This document shows, in pieces, positions 50,108 through 59,367 of a DNA stretch of 64,000 bases. Source of the DNA: Betaproteobacteria bacterium (GTDB lineage Bacteria; Pseudomonadota; Gammaproteobacteria; Burkholderiales; Burkholderiaceae_C); contig JABCYW010000005.1 in assembly GCA_013289985.1 (NCBI GenBank), positions 1 to 64,000 on the forward strand, written 5' to 3'. The position numbers and the translations under genes are program-made. Below the pieces are notes generated by a model, which made no database searches, was not told where the DNA came from, and saw only the letters and a list, made by a program, of their open reading frames with translations. Within the stretch, counting starts at the first letter, position 1. Every line of letters starts with the position of its first letter.

Positions 50108-51094
50108 TCAGAACGGATTGGAGTGCGCGCGATTGACGGCCTGCGTGCCGATCTGTCCCTGCAGCACCGATCCGAGGTGGGTCGCATCGGCCCACAGGAA
50201 GCTGGCGTTGGCGACCTGGCCCGTGGACGGGTCGTTGCGCAGCGTGTCGTTGGTGCAGGTGGGCAGCGGGGCGGTGTCGAGGCAGCCGTAGCTCTGGTTG
50301 TCGAGCGAGATCAGGCCGTAGCTGCCCGGGCTGCGCACGGCGTTGTGCACGAGGTCGTCGACCAGCACGAGGCCGATCTTGCTGCCGTCGTTGACGATGT
50401 TGGTGCGCAGGCCGAGGTTGAACTGCGTGCTCATGTCCGACAGCAGCTTGGCGCGGTCGAAGTCACCGCGCTGCGATTCGACGTAGCCGTAGGGCGAGTA
50501 GCTCATGTCGGGCACGGTCAGCAGGATCACCTTCGCGCCGGCGTTGGCGATGGTGTTGACGACGCCCGCCAGCGTGGCGCCGGCTTCCTTCATGTCCGTC
50601 AGCAGCGTGGTCTGGTCGCCGGTGCCGTTGGCCTGGTAGGCGTTGAGGATGTCGTTCATGCCCACCCAGATCGTGACGATGTCGTTGTAGTTGAACGTGT
50701 CGCCGGCCTGGAACGCCGCGACCTTGTTGACCACGTCGCCCACGGTGCCACCCACCGTCGTGAGGTCGATGGCGTTGATGTCGTTGGAGGCGTTGGCGTT
50801 GCAGTTGGCGAATACCAGGCCGTAGCTGTTCGCGAGCGACTGGTTCCAGATCGGGTTCTGCGTGCAATCGAGCTGCAGCGTGGTGCTCGAGATCTGGTTG
50901 ATGCTGTACTTCAGGCCCTGTGCGCCCTCGAGTCGGCTGCTCTCGTCGCCGAAGCTGAGCAGGCGCGCCGGCGCGAAGGCCGTGACCTGGTAGGTGCCGC
51001 CCCCGCAGGACGCCAGTGCGGCCAAGGCGCCGACGGCGACCAGCCCTGCTGCCGCTCGCGTCGCGACGCGGCTCAGGTGTTCTCTAGAAAACAT
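50108..51094 (-). CDS. Second SGNH/GDSL-type lipoprotein hydrolase
   Basis: The ATG at 51094 follows GGAG and starts a 328-residue protein with signal and lipobox LASC (Cys 30). The nucleophile block reads LLSFGDESSRLEG, so the second position after GD is Glu, unlike GDSL. WVGMNDILNAY supplies the oxyanion Asn. FLWADATHLGSVLQG has the Asp-x-x-His pair. The nucleophile is probably the Ser in GDES. It is only distantly similar to the neighbouring lipase and lacks a barrel domain. The product is an outer-membrane-linked esterase of unknown substrate. Confidence 0.8.
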   Translation of the reverse strand: MFSREHLSRVATRAAAGLVAVGALAALASCGGGTYQVTAFAPARLLSFGDESSRLEGAQGLKYSINQISSTTLQLDCTQNPIWNQSLANSYGLVFANCNANASNDINAIDLTTVGGTVGDVVNKVAAFQAGDTFNYNDIVTIWVGMNDILNAYQANGTGDQTTLLTDMKEAGATLAGVVNTIANAGAKVILLTVPDMSYSPYGYVESQRGDFDRAKLLSDMSTQFNLGLRTNIVNDGSKIGLVLVDDLVHNAVRSPGSYGLISLDNQSYGCLDTAPLPTCTNDTLRNDPSTGQVANASFLWADATHLGSVLQGQIGTQAVNRAHSNPF

Positions 51095-51165
51095 TCGCTC
51101 TCCTGTTTGATTCGGCTGGACACCGGCGCGCGTCAGGCACGCCGGCGTCCTCTGGATTTGGATCT

Positions 51166-52149
51166 CTATGCGGCGGCCGCGCGCTGCAAGCGGTCGCGGA
51201 CGCCATCCCATGCCGGGGCATCGGGGGGCGTCTCGACCCAGATAAGAGGGGTTCCGGTGGCGTCGAGTTCACGCAACGCAGAAAAAAGTTCGTGCGCCGC
51301 GGCGACCGGATTGTCCGGCATCACGCGATACGCACGCACCGACCGGTCGGGCGTGACGGTGCGGAAATATACCGCCACCGGGTTAACGGTGGATTTCGCC
51401 AGCACGCCCAATGCGATGCGCAACTGGTCGGGCGGCATCAGCCGCAGCTTGGCGCGCGGCGCGTAGTGGGCCTCCAGCGTGCCCGAGGCGCGCGGCGCGT
51501 CGCGCCCGGCCTCGCGCAGCGGCTGGCCCAGCGCGGCCTCGATCTGCTCGCGGGTGAGCACGCCCGGACGCAGCAGCGCGGGCGCGCCGCGGCTGCAGTC
51601 GACGATGGCCGATTCGATGCCGGCCTCGCACTCGCCGCCGTCGACGATGGTCAGCGCGTCGCCGAATTCCTCGTGCACGTGCGCCGCGGTGGTGGGGCTG
51701 ATGCGGCCGAAGCGGTTGGCGCTGGGGCCAGCCACGCCGGCCACGCCGAGGGCCGCCGCCGCGGCGAGCAGTTCGCGCGCCACCGGGTGCGACGGGCAGC
51801 GCAGCCCGATGCTGGTCTGCCCGGCGGCCGCGGCCGTGCCCATGCCCGAGCGGCGCGGCACGATCACCGTGAGCGGTCCGGGCCAGAACGCGTCGGCCAG
51901 CCTCCGCGCGGTGGCGGGCCACTCGCTGGCGAACGCGCGCGCGCCCTCCGCGTCGCCCACGTGGACGATCAGCGGATGGTCGGCCGGCCGGCCCTTGGCC
52001 GCGAAGATCTTCGCCACGGCCGCGTCGTCGTCGGCGCGCGCGCCCAGGCCGTACACCGTCTCGGTGGGAAACGCCACCAGCTCGCCCGCGGCCAGTTCGG
52101 CCGCGGCGCGCTGCAGCGCCGCCGAGTCGTTGCCGCCCACGATGGCCAT
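51166..52149 (-). CDS. tsaC: Threonylcarbamoyl-AMP synthase (Sua5 type, with C-terminal domain)
   Basis: This 327-residue protein has the YrdC domain (1-205) with LVAFPTETVYGLGARADDDAAV, KIFAAKGRPADHPLIVHV and GPSANRFGRISPTTAAHV. A Sua5-specific C-terminal domain follows (about 215-325; GTLEAHYAPRAKLRLM). It makes threonylcarbamoyl-AMP from Thr, bicarbonate and ATP for t6A tRNA modification. Its ATG overlaps the purK stop by one base (TGATG), so it is the last gene of the purE-purK-tsaC operon. Confidence 0.93.
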   Translation of the reverse strand: MAIVGGNDSAALQRAAAELAAGELVAFPTETVYGLGARADDDAAVAKIFAAKGRPADHPLIVHVGDAEGARAFASEWPATARRLADAFWPGPLTVIVPRRSGMGTAAAAGQTSIGLRCPSHPVARELLAAAAALGVAGVAGPSANRFGRISPTTAAHVHEEFGDALTIVDGGECEAGIESAIVDCSRGAPALLRPGVLTREQIEAALGQPLREAGRDAPRASGTLEAHYAPRAKLRLMPPDQLRIALGVLAKSTVNPVAVYFRTVTPDRSVRAYRVMPDNPVAAAHELFSALRELDATGTPLIWVETPPDAPAWDGVRDRLQRAAAA

Positions 52150-53312
52150 CAGAATCCTTGAAGCCCCAGCACGGCGGCGGCCGCGTTCGCGCGCTCGCGG
52201 GCGAGCGCGGGCGTGGCGGCGGTCACGGTGAGGTGGCCCATCTTGCGGCCGGGCCGCGCCTGCGTCTTGCCGTACAGGTGCAGGTGCATGCCCGGCAGCG
52301 CCAGCAGCGCGGCCCAGTCGGGCTCGCGCTCGCGGCCACCGTCGAACCACAGGTCGCCCAGCAGGTTGACCATCTCGCACGGCGAATGCTGGCGCGGCGT
52401 GACCAGGGGCAGGCGCGCCAGCGTGCGCACCTGCAGCTCGAACTGCGACAGGTCGCAGGCGTCGATGCTGTAGTGGCCGGAGTTGTGCGGGCGCGGGGCC
52501 ATCTCGTTGGCCACCAGCGAGCCGTCCTGCAGCACGAAGAACTCCACGCACAGCACGCCCACGTAGTCCATCGACTCGGCGATGGCCGTGGCGCGCGCGA
52601 TGGCCTGGTCGGACTGCGCCTGCGTGACGTCGGGCGCCGGCACCGTGGTGAGCGCGAGGATGCCCGAGCGGTGCAGGTTCTGCTGCACCGGCAGGTGCAC
52701 CACCTGGCCGTCGGCGCCGCGCGCCACGAGGATGCTCAGCTCGTAGGCGAGCGGCAGGCGCTTCTCAAGCACGCAGGGCACCTGGCGCAGGTCGGCCCAC
52801 GCGGCGGCCAGCGCCGCGCGGTCGGCGACCATCGCCTGGCCCTTGCCGTCGTAGCCCAGGCGCGCGGTCTTGAGGATGCCGGGCAGCAGGTCGTCGGCCA
52901 CCGCCGCGAGCTGCTCCATCGTCTCGATGACGGCGTGCGGCGCGCACGGCACGCCGGCGCGTCCGAAGTGCGCCTTCTCGGCCGCGCGATCCTGGCAGAT
53001 CGCCACGGCGGCGGCGGACGGCGCCACGGGGATGTCCTGCGCGAGCGAGGCCAGCGACGGCGCGGGCACGTTCTCGAATTCGGTGGTGACGGCGGCGCAG
53101 CGGCCGGCCATCTCGGCCAGCGCGCGCTCGTCGTCGTAGGGCGCACACAGCTGCGCGTGCGCGGCGGCGCCGGCGGGGCTGCGCGGGTCCGGGTCGAGCA
53201 CCAGCGTGTCGTAGCCCAGCGTCTGCGCCGCGTGCACGAACATGCGGCCCAGCTGGCCGCCGCCGAGCACGCCCAGCGTGGCGCCGGGCGGGAGCGGTAG
53301 CGCCTGCCTCAC
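52149..53312 (-). CDS. purK: N5-carboxyaminoimidazole ribonucleotide synthase
   Basis: This 387-residue ATP-grasp enzyme begins with the nucleotide-binding [25 protein letters not shown]. It has [23 protein letters not shown] and the metal-binding [17 protein letters not shown]. It converts AIR, ATP and bicarbonate to N5-CAIR in purine synthesis. The start overlaps the stop of purE (ATGA), as is usual, so the two successive enzymes are made together. Confidence 0.96.
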   Translation of the reverse strand: MRQALPLPPGATLGVLGGGQLGRMFVHAAQTLGYDTLVLDPDPRSPAGAAAHAQLCAPYDDERALAEMAGRCAAVTTEFENVPAPSLASLAQDIPVAPSAAAVAICQDRAAEKAHFGRAGVPCAPHAVIETMEQLAAVADDLLPGILKTARLGYDGKGQAMVADRAALAAAWADLRQVPCVLEKRLPLAYELSILVARGADGQVVHLPVQQNLHRSGILALTTVPAPDVTQAQSDQAIARATAIAESMDYVGVLCVEFFVLQDGSLVANEMAPRPHNSGHYSIDACDLSQFELQVRTLARLPLVTPRQHSPCEMVNLLGDLWFDGGREREPDWAALLALPGMHLHLYGKTQARPGRKMGHLTVTAATPALARERANAAAAVLGLQGF

Positions 53313-53806
53313 TTGAGCTCCTGCGTCATCGCGCGGGCGACCTCGGTCTGCCGCGCGCGGAACGCCTCCAGCTTGCCGCGCAGCGCCTCGTCGCGGCTCG
53401 CGAGCATGGCCACGGCGAACAGCGCCGCGTTGGCCGCGCCGGCCGCGCCGATGGCGAAGGTGGCCACGGGAATGCCCTTGGGCATCTGGACGATGGAGTG
53501 CAGCGAATCGACGCCGTTGAGGTGCCGGGTGCCGCAGGGCACGCCCAGCACGGGCACGACGGTCTTGGCGGCCAGCATGCCCGGCAGGTGCGCGGCTCCG
53601 CCCGCCCCAGCGATGATCGCCTGGAGGCCGCGCCCGACGGCGCCTTCGGCATACGCGAACATGTCGTCGGGCATGCGATGTGCAGAGACGACGCGCGCCT
53701 CGAAGGGAATGGCGAACTCGGCGAGAATGTCGGCAGCCGCCTTCATCGTCTCCCAGTCGCTGGCCGACCCCATGACGACGCCGACCGCAGGCGAGGCACT
53801 ATTCAA
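53309..53806 (-). CDS. purE: N5-carboxyaminoimidazole ribonucleotide mutase
   Basis: This is the class I PurE fold: [39 protein letters not shown] with the catalytic His, [17 protein letters not shown] and [34 protein letters not shown]. The TTG at 53806 is preferred as start because GGGAG stands 5 bases upstream and only about 8 residues precede the conserved core. A GTG at 53812 and an ATG inside the core (53773) are less likely. The protein has 165 residues and forms octamers in the cytosol. It is divergent from the thioredoxin-TPR gene by 52 bases. Confidence 0.94.
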   Translation of the reverse strand: MNSASPAVGVVMGSASDWETMKAAADILAEFAIPFEARVVSAHRMPDDMFAYAEGAVGRGLQAIIAGAGGAAHLPGMLAAKTVVPVLGVPCGTRHLNGVDSLHSIVQMPKGIPVATFAIGAAGAANAALFAVAMLASRDEALRGKLEAFRARQTEVARAMTQELK

Positions 53807-53858
53807 GATCACTCCCGGTAAAACAACGATTTTAGCCGGGGCACGGACAAAGCCCCCC

Positions 53859-54827
53859 ATGATAGACATCACGCTCCAGAATTTCGAGAACGACCTGCTG
53901 CAGGATTCCATGCAGCAGCCCATCCTTCTGGACATCTGGGCGCCCTGGTGCGGCCCCTGCCGCAGCCTGGGTCCGATGCTTGAAAAGCTGGAGGCGGCCT
54001 ACGGCGGCCGCTTCAAGCTCGCCAAGCTCAACAGCGACGACCAGCCCGAGATCGCCGGCCAGCTGAGCCAGGCCTTCGGCGTGCGCTCCATCCCGTTCTG
54101 CGTCATGTTCAACCAGGGCCAGCCGGTGGACGGCTTCGTGGGCGCGATCCCCGAGAGCGACATCCGCGCCTTCCTCGACAAGCACGTGCCCGGCGAGGAC
54201 GAGTTCGCGGCCGAATCCGACGCCGAAGCCGCCGAGGCGCTGCTGGCCGAGGGCGACACCGACTCCGCGCTGGCCAAGCTGCAGGAGGCGGTGGCCATCG
54301 ACCCGGCCAACGAGTCGGCCCGCTTCGACTACATCCGCCTGCTCATCGAGACGAGCCGCAGTAACCCCGAGCTGCTGGCGCAGGCGCGCCAGGCCTACCA
54401 GCCGGTGGCGCAGCGCGTGCTGCCCAACGCCCGTTTCGACGCCATCGGCCACTGGCTGGACGCCAGCGAGAAGGCCGCCGCGGCCCGTTCGCACGACGAG
54501 CTGGCCGCCGCCATCGCCGCCAACAGGCGCGACTTCGACGCCCGCTTCGAGCTGGCGCAGACGTACTTCGCCGCCGGCGCCTTCACCCAGGCGCTCGACG
54601 AGCTGCTGGAGATCCTGATGCGCGACAAGTCGTGGAACGACGAGCTGGCGCGCAAGGTCTACGTGGGCATCCTCGAGCTGATGACCAAGCCGGCGCCCAA
54701 GCCCGTGGCCGACAAGGCCGCGGCGGACAAGCCCAAGCTGGAACTGACGGGCCACTCCGCGGCCGTGGGCGCGGATCCGGTCATCGACCAGTACCGCCGC
54801 CGGCTGAGCATGACCGTCCTCAGCTGA
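53859..54827 (+). CDS. Thioredoxin-TPR fusion (YbbN/CnoX type)
   Basis: Residues 1-107 are a thioredoxin domain with an intact CGPC (C31, C34 in [10 protein letters not shown]) and cis-Pro in [12 protein letters not shown]. Residues about 120-285 are TPR-like helices in the arrangement of E. coli CnoX (YbbN). CnoX is a chaperone-holdase that works with GroEL/DnaK under bleach stress; the intact Cys pair here suggests redox activity as well. A Lys/Ala/Pro linker (about 285-300) and a short tail end the 322-residue protein. It overlaps the convergent TPR gene by 8 bases. Confidence 0.88.
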   Translation: MIDITLQNFENDLLQDSMQQPILLDIWAPWCGPCRSLGPMLEKLEAAYGGRFKLAKLNSDDQPEIAGQLSQAFGVRSIPFCVMFNQGQPVDGFVGAIPESDIRAFLDKHVPGEDEFAAESDAEAAEALLAEGDTDSALAKLQEAVAIDPANESARFDYIRLLIETSRSNPELLAQARQAYQPVAQRVLPNARFDAIGHWLDASEKAAAARSHDELAAAIAANRRDFDARFELAQTYFAAGAFTQALDELLEILMRDKSWNDELARKVYVGILELMTKPAPKPVADKAAADKPKLELTGHSAAVGADPVIDQYRRRLSMTVLS

Positions 54828-55911
54828 AGTCGACGGTCGCGAGCGCCCCGGCCCAGACGCGCTGCTCGGCGCGGTGGCGCTCCAGCGCGGCCTGCGCCTC
54901 GCGCGCGTGCGCGTCCGCCTGCTCGGGACGCCCCAGCGCGCGCGTGGCCGCGGCCAGGCGCGCGTGCGTGGCGGCCACGTCGTCGTGCTCGGTCATCAAC
55001 GGCATCGCCGCGTTGACCGCTCGCAGCCGCTTCGCGGCCTCCTCCATGCGGCCCAGCTTCACCTCGGCGAACAGCGCGTCGGCCAGGAAGCGTGCCTCGC
55101 GGTGGACCTGCCCTTCGGCGCGGGCGCGCGGCAGCTGGGCGTCGAACAGGACGATGGCCGCGTCGTACTGGCCCAGCACCGTCATCAGCTGGGCGCGCAG
55201 CAGCGGCACCTCGGCCATCAACTGGCCGTTGCCCACGCCGGCGTCGTAGTTGCCCGTGGACTCGGCCTCCAGCAGCACGCGTTGCGCGTCGGCCAGGTCG
55301 GCGCGCTCGAACGCCCCCTCCAGGCTGATGCGACCGGCCTGGAACGCGGCCATGTTGTGCAGCAGCACGCTCACCAGCGACACGTCGCCCTCGGTGGCCG
55401 CGTGCTGGCGCGCCACCTTGTACCAGGGGATGGCCCGGCCGTCGTCGCCGGCCACGCGCCAGGCGCTGGCCACCACGAGGGCGGCGCGGGCGCGGGCGGC
55501 GTGGCTGTCGGCCGGCGCCGTGCGCAGGGCTTCCCGTGCGTGGGCCACGGTGGCCGCGACGTCGCTCGCGTTGAAGTCGGCCATCGCCAGCCACGCGGCG
55601 CACAACGCGTGCAGATCGGCGTCGCCCGCCGTGGCGGCGAGGTCGTAGGCGCGGCGGAACTTGGCGCGCGCGGTGGGATTGAGCGACTCGCAGTGCTCGA
55701 TGAGCCCGTCGACGAACGCCACCCACGCCGAGAGCACCGGGTTGCGCAGGCGCTGGCTCTGCGAGCGCAGTCCGGCGAGCGCGAAGCGCGCCTCGGAGAA
55801 CTGGCCGTGCCGCGCCAGCACCGCGGCCCGGCGCGACTTGAGGCATTCGCGCTCGAACACCTCCTCGGCCTGGGCGATCTGCGCGTCGAGTCGTTCGAGC
55901 AGGCGGGACAT
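54820..55911 (-). CDS. TPR-repeat protein of unknown function
   Basis: From the Met at 55911 the 363-residue protein is all-helical with degenerate TPR units (for example ARFALAGLRSQSQRLRNPVLSAWVAF; ADADLHALCAAWLAMADFNASDVAATVAHAREAL-type patterns at about 85-130; LGQYDAAIVLFDAQLPRARAEG). It has no signal peptide or membrane segment, so it is probably a cytosolic scaffold. It resembles the helical arm of some regulatory or GGDEF-linked proteins but carries no output domain. It lies 26 bases after... the upstream purC gene is on its 3' side by transcription, with purC read after a 26-base gap reversed; in short, purC (start 56834) is transcribed first and this gene follows its stop at 55938. 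Confidence 0.7.
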   Translation of the reverse strand: MSRLLERLDAQIAQAEEVFERECLKSRRAAVLARHGQFSEARFALAGLRSQSQRLRNPVLSAWVAFVDGLIEHCESLNPTARAKFRRAYDLAATAGDADLHALCAAWLAMADFNASDVAATVAHAREALRTAPADSHAARARAALVVASAWRVAGDDGRAIPWYKVARQHAATEGDVSLVSVLLHNMAAFQAGRISLEGAFERADLADAQRVLLEAESTGNYDAGVGNGQLMAEVPLLRAQLMTVLGQYDAAIVLFDAQLPRARAEGQVHREARFLADALFAEVKLGRMEEAAKRLRAVNAAMPLMTEHDDVAATHARLAAATRALGRPEQADAHAREAQAALERHRAEQRVWAGALATVDFS

Positions 55912-55937
55912 GTGCTGCAGCAAGGCGGTGGCGTACT

Positions 55938-56834
55938 TCAACCGGCCAGGCGCTCGAAGGCTTCGCGATACTTGGCCGCCGTGCGCTCGCCCACTTCCGC
56001 GGGCATGGCCGGCGCGGGCGCCTTCTTGTTCCAGGGCTGGCCGTCGATGCGCACCGACTCGAGCCAGTCGCGCACGAACTGCTTGTCGAAACTGGGCGGG
56101 TTCTGGCCCTCCACGTAGCCTTCCACCGGCCAGTAGCGCGAGGAGTCGGGCGTGAGCACCTCGTCCATCAGCGTGAGCGTGCCCTGCTCGTCGAGGCCGA
56201 ACTCGAACTTGGTGTCGGCGATGATGATGCCCTTGGTGAGGGCGTAGGCGGCGGCACGCTCGTACAGCGCGATCGAGGCGTCGCGCACCTGGTTGGCGAG
56301 CTCGTTGCCGATCATGGCCGAGGCCACCGTGAACGAGATGTTCTCGTCGTGCTCGCCGGCCTCGGCCTTCGTGGCCGGCGTGAAGATGGGCTCGGGCAGC
56401 TTGGAGGCGTTCTTCAGGCCGGCGGGCAGCGGCACGCCGCACACCGACTGGCTCTCCTGGTACTCCTTCCAGCCGGAGCCCGCCAGGTAGCCGCGCACCA
56501 CCGCCTCGATGGGCAGCGGCTTCAGGCGCTTGACCAGCATCGAGCGCTCCAGCACCTGCGCCACCTCGTCGGGCTGCACCACCGATTCCGGCGCGTGGCC
56601 GGTGAGGTGGTTGGGGACGATGCCCTCGAGCTTGTCGAACCAGAACAGCGCCATCTGCGTGAGCAGCGCGCCCTTGCCGGGAATGGGCTCGCCCAGGATG
56701 ACGTCGAACGCCGACAGGCGATCAGTGGCCACCATGAGGATGCGGTCGTCGCCGACCGCGTAGTTGTCGCGCACCTTGCCGCGCGCGAGCAGCGGCAGGG
56801 AATGGATGGACGTGGTGAGCAGCGCGGCGGTCAT
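55938..56834 (-). CDS. purC: Phosphoribosylaminoimidazole-succinocarboxamide synthase
   Basis: This 298-residue enzyme has [31 protein letters not shown] at the N-terminus, [17 protein letters not shown] in the middle and [32 protein letters not shown] near the C-terminus, all SAICAR synthase signatures. It joins aspartate to CAIR using ATP. The Met at 56834 is chosen as family start over a Met 24 bases upstream. It lies 75 bases after fba on the same strand, part of the pgk-pyk-fba-purC-purEK order. Confidence 0.96.
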   Translation of the reverse strand: MTAALLTTSIHSLPLLARGKVRDNYAVGDDRILMVATDRLSAFDVILGEPIPGKGALLTQMALFWFDKLEGIVPNHLTGHAPESVVQPDEVAQVLERSMLVKRLKPLPIEAVVRGYLAGSGWKEYQESQSVCGVPLPAGLKNASKLPEPIFTPATKAEAGEHDENISFTVASAMIGNELANQVRDASIALYERAAAYALTKGIIIADTKFEFGLDEQGTLTLMDEVLTPDSSRYWPVEGYVEGQNPPSFDKQFVRDWLESVRIDGQPWNKKAPAPAMPAEVGERTAAKYREAFERLAG

Positions 56835-56909
56835 GTCTTGGCAGGCGGGAGGCGGCAAAACCCGTATTGTGCCTTCCCGCTTTACAGAAGTGTCAGGCCG
56901 CGAGCTCGC

Positions 56910-57974
56910 TCAGGCGACTGTTTGCGCCAGTTCACCGCTGGCGTACTTGGCGGCGACCACCTGCAGCGTGTCCGTCCTGATCTTGCCGGCCTGCCCTTCG
57001 CAGCCGAACTCCATGTAGCGCTGGCGGCAGATCTTCCTGGCGGCCTCGCGCGCCGGCTTGAGGTAGTCGCGCGGGTCGAACTTGTCCGGGTTCTCGAACA
57101 GGTACTGGCGGATCGCGCCGGTCATCGCGAGGCGGATGTCGGTGTCGATGTTGATCTTGCGCACGCCGTGCTTGATGGCTTCCTGGATCTCTTCCACGGG
57201 CACGCCGTAGGTCTCCTTCATCGCGCCGCCGAACTGGCGGATGATGGCCAGCAGCTCCTGCGGCACCGACGACGAGCCGTGCATCACCAGGTGGGTGTTG
57301 GGGATCCGGCGGTGGATCTCCTTGATGCGGTTGATGGCCAGGATGTCGCCCGTGGGCTTGCGCGTGAACTTGTAGGCGCCGTGGCTGGTGCCGATGGCGA
57401 TGGCCAGGGCGTCGAGCTGCGTGCGCCTGACGAAGTCGGCGGCCTGCTCGGGGTCGGTCAGCAGCTGGTCCATCGTCATCGTGGCGTCGGTGCCGTGGCC
57501 GTCCTCCTTGTCGCCCTTCATCGTCTCGAGCGAGCCGAGGCAGCCCAGTTCGCCCTCGACGGTGATGCCGCGCGCGTGCGCCATCTCCACCACGGCGCGG
57601 GTGACGTCGACGTTGTAGTCGTAGCTGGCGATGGTCTTGCCGTCGGCCTGCAGCGAGCCGTCCATCATCACCGAGCTGAAGCCGAGGTCCATCGCGCCGC
57701 GGCACACCTCGGGGTTCTGCCCGTGGTCCTGGTGCATCACCAGCGGGATCTGCGGCCAGCTCTCGGTGGCGGCCTGGATCAGGTGCTTGATGAACGGCTC
57801 GCCGGCGTACTTGCGGGCGCCGGCCGACGCCTGCAGGATGACCGGCGCGCCCACCTCGGCCGCGGCCGTCATCACCGCCTGCACCTGCTCGAGGTTGTTG
57901 ACGTTGAAGGCGGGGATGCCGTAGCCGTTCTCGGCGGCGTGGTCCAACAACTGGCGCATGGAAACGACGGGCAT
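56910..57974 (-). CDS. fba: Fructose-bisphosphate aldolase, class II
   Basis: This 354-residue enzyme has the class II zinc aldolase motifs. [16 protein letters not shown] opens the protein. [13 protein letters not shown] holds the catalytic Asp and zinc His, [12 protein letters not shown] the next metal ligand, and HGAYKF plus VMHGSSSVP the C-terminal His and phosphate loop. [16 protein letters not shown] completes the pattern, which is the CbbA/Fba-II form of proteobacteria with FBP cleavage in glycolysis or gluconeogenesis. AAGGA precedes the ATG. The gene may share a transcript with purC. Confidence 0.96.
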   Translation of the reverse strand: MPVVSMRQLLDHAAENGYGIPAFNVNNLEQVQAVMTAAAEVGAPVILQASAGARKYAGEPFIKHLIQAATESWPQIPLVMHQDHGQNPEVCRGAMDLGFSSVMMDGSLQADGKTIASYDYNVDVTRAVVEMAHARGITVEGELGCLGSLETMKGDKEDGHGTDATMTMDQLLTDPEQAADFVRRTQLDALAIAIGTSHGAYKFTRKPTGDILAINRIKEIHRRIPNTHLVMHGSSSVPQELLAIIRQFGGAMKETYGVPVEEIQEAIKHGVRKINIDTDIRLAMTGAIRQYLFENPDKFDPRDYLKPAREAARKICRQRYMEFGCEGQAGKIRTDTLQVVAAKYASGELAQTVA

Positions 57975-58295
57975 GGGAAGTCCTTTGGAGGATGAAAGCA
58001 GATGGCGTTCCGGCACGGCGAACGGTGCCATGAATTCAGGCGGCGCGGTGATGTAACCGCGCCGTAACTTGCCCATTTTAGGGGGTCGGCTACCGGACCG
58101 CATAATTGCCGCTGGCCCGCCAACGCAACGACGAGTCTCCGATGGCCTTTTCCTGGTTCAACACGTAGCGGGCGTAACCCGGCCAAGCTGAGAACTCGGC
58201 CGGTTTTCCGGCCCTGTTCGCCGGGATCCGCGCGTTCAGGTCCGGGAAACTCCGTCGAGTTGAGCCGCCGTCCCGAGGCGGCCCGGAGATTCCTG
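57975..58295. other. Spacer with divergent promoters and a small hairpin
   Basis: This stretch of 320 bases separates fba (minus) from the HATPase-fusion gene (plus). It holds the hairpin GGCCGG-TTTT-CCGGCC (58198-58213) about 80 bases before the fusion gene, and an 8-codon reading frame MAFSWFNT (58142-58168) just upstream of it. Whether either is functional is not clear. No longer gene is supported. Confidence 0.4.
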
Positions 58296-59309
58296 ATGGC
58301 CCGCATCGATTTCGCCACCCTCACCCGCACGATCACCGCCGACGCCCTGGCGCACCCGACCGACCTCGGCCCGACGCTGGCCAGGCGCCACTCGGTGTCG
58401 CGCGGCACCATGACAAAGCAGCTGAAGCGCCTGGTCGACACCGGCTGGCTGGAGCGCAACGGCCTCACCCGCCCGCACTTCAAGCCCGGCGTGCAGCGCG
58501 AGGTCACCACCGAGTACGCCATCGCCGGCCTGGACGAGCACACGCCCTGGCTGCGCGACGTGCACCCGGTGCTGCAGCTGAGCCCCGCCGTCGCGCGCAT
58601 CGCCCAGCACGTGTTCGGCGAACTGCTCAACAACGCGATCGACCATGCGCAGGCCGCCCGCGTGACGGTGTCGGTACGCCAGACGCCCACGCACCTGCAC
58701 ATCCTGATCGGCGACGACGGCCTGGGCGTGTTCAACCAGCTCGCCGCCAAGGCCGCGCTGCCCGACGCCCAGCGCGCCGCCCTCGAGATCTCCAAGGGAC
58801 GGCTGACGACCCAGCCCGAGTGCCACGGCGGCCGCGGCCTGTTCTTCGTGGCCCGCATGGTGGACGCAATGAACCTGCAGTCCAGCGGCCAGGTACTGCA
58901 GTGGCGCCATCGCGGCGAATCGGTGCAGTTCCGCAGCCATCCGCTCAAGCGCACGGGCACCACCGTGTTCGTGAGCCTCGCGCTCGACGCCACCACGCGG
59001 CCCACCGACACCTACAGCGCCTACGGTTCCGAGGAGTCGCCGCTGGACTTCAGCCGCACCCAGGTGCCGCTGCGCCTGCTCACCGACAACGGCCTTACGC
59101 TCGACTCGCGCGCGCAGGCCCGCTGGGTGGTCTCGCGCCTGGAGCTGTTCGCCACCGCCGAACTCGACTTCGAGGGCGTCGACGACGTCGGCCCGAGCTT
59201 CATCGACGAGGTCTTCCGCGTCTACGCCAAGGCTCATCCGGAAGTGGCGCTGCAGCCGACCAAGGCCAGCGACCGCGTCGGCAAGCTGCTCAAAGGCGTG
59301 GTGCACTGA
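58296..59309 (+). CDS. Winged-helix / HATPase / STAS-like (DUF4325) fusion regulator
   Basis: This 337-residue protein has three parts. Residues 15-60 form a winged helix (LARRHSVSRGTMTKQLKRLVDTGWLER). Residues about 95-230 are a GHKL ATPase without a phosphoacceptor His domain, with N-box FGELLNNAIDHAQ (108-120), G1 GDDGLGVF and G2 GGRGLFFVARM. Residues about 255-330 match DUF4325 (AELDFEGVDDVGPSFIDEVFRVYA), an STAS-like fold. The combination resembles a kinase/antagonist pair of partner-switching systems in one chain with its own DNA-binding head. It is monocistronic, divergent from fba and convergent with pyk. A Met 13 codons into the open frame is used as start. Confidence 0.82.
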   Translation: MARIDFATLTRTITADALAHPTDLGPTLARRHSVSRGTMTKQLKRLVDTGWLERNGLTRPHFKPGVQREVTTEYAIAGLDEHTPWLRDVHPVLQLSPAVARIAQHVFGELLNNAIDHAQAARVTVSVRQTPTHLHILIGDDGLGVFNQLAAKAALPDAQRAALEISKGRLTTQPECHGGRGLFFVARMVDAMNLQSSGQVLQWRHRGESVQFRSHPLKRTGTTVFVSLALDATTRPTDTYSAYGSEESPLDFSRTQVPLRLLTDNGLTLDSRAQARWVVSRLELFATAELDFEGVDDVGPSFIDEVFRVYAKAHPEVALQPTKASDRVGKLLKGVVH

Positions 59310-59329
59310 GCGTTGCCGGCCACAGGCAA

Positions 59330-59350
59330 AAGGGCCCCGCAGGGCCCCTT
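59330..59350. terminator. Bidirectional terminator between the fusion regulator gene and pyk
   Basis: GGGCCC (59332-59337) pairs with GGGCCC (59342-59347) around CGCA, extended by AA/TT across a one-base bulge. In the pyk direction the hairpin is followed by TTTTGCC, giving a short U-tract. It lies 20 bases after the plus-strand stop and 18 bases after the pyk stop. Confidence 0.75.
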
Positions 59351-59367
59351 GTCATCAGCAGTTCGGC

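Noticed and set aside
46218-50291. 1357-codon plus-strand open frame across dacB, ompW and the GDSL lipase
   Set aside because: It runs through three unrelated genes in other frames and has no motif, so it is a GC-rich shadow frame.
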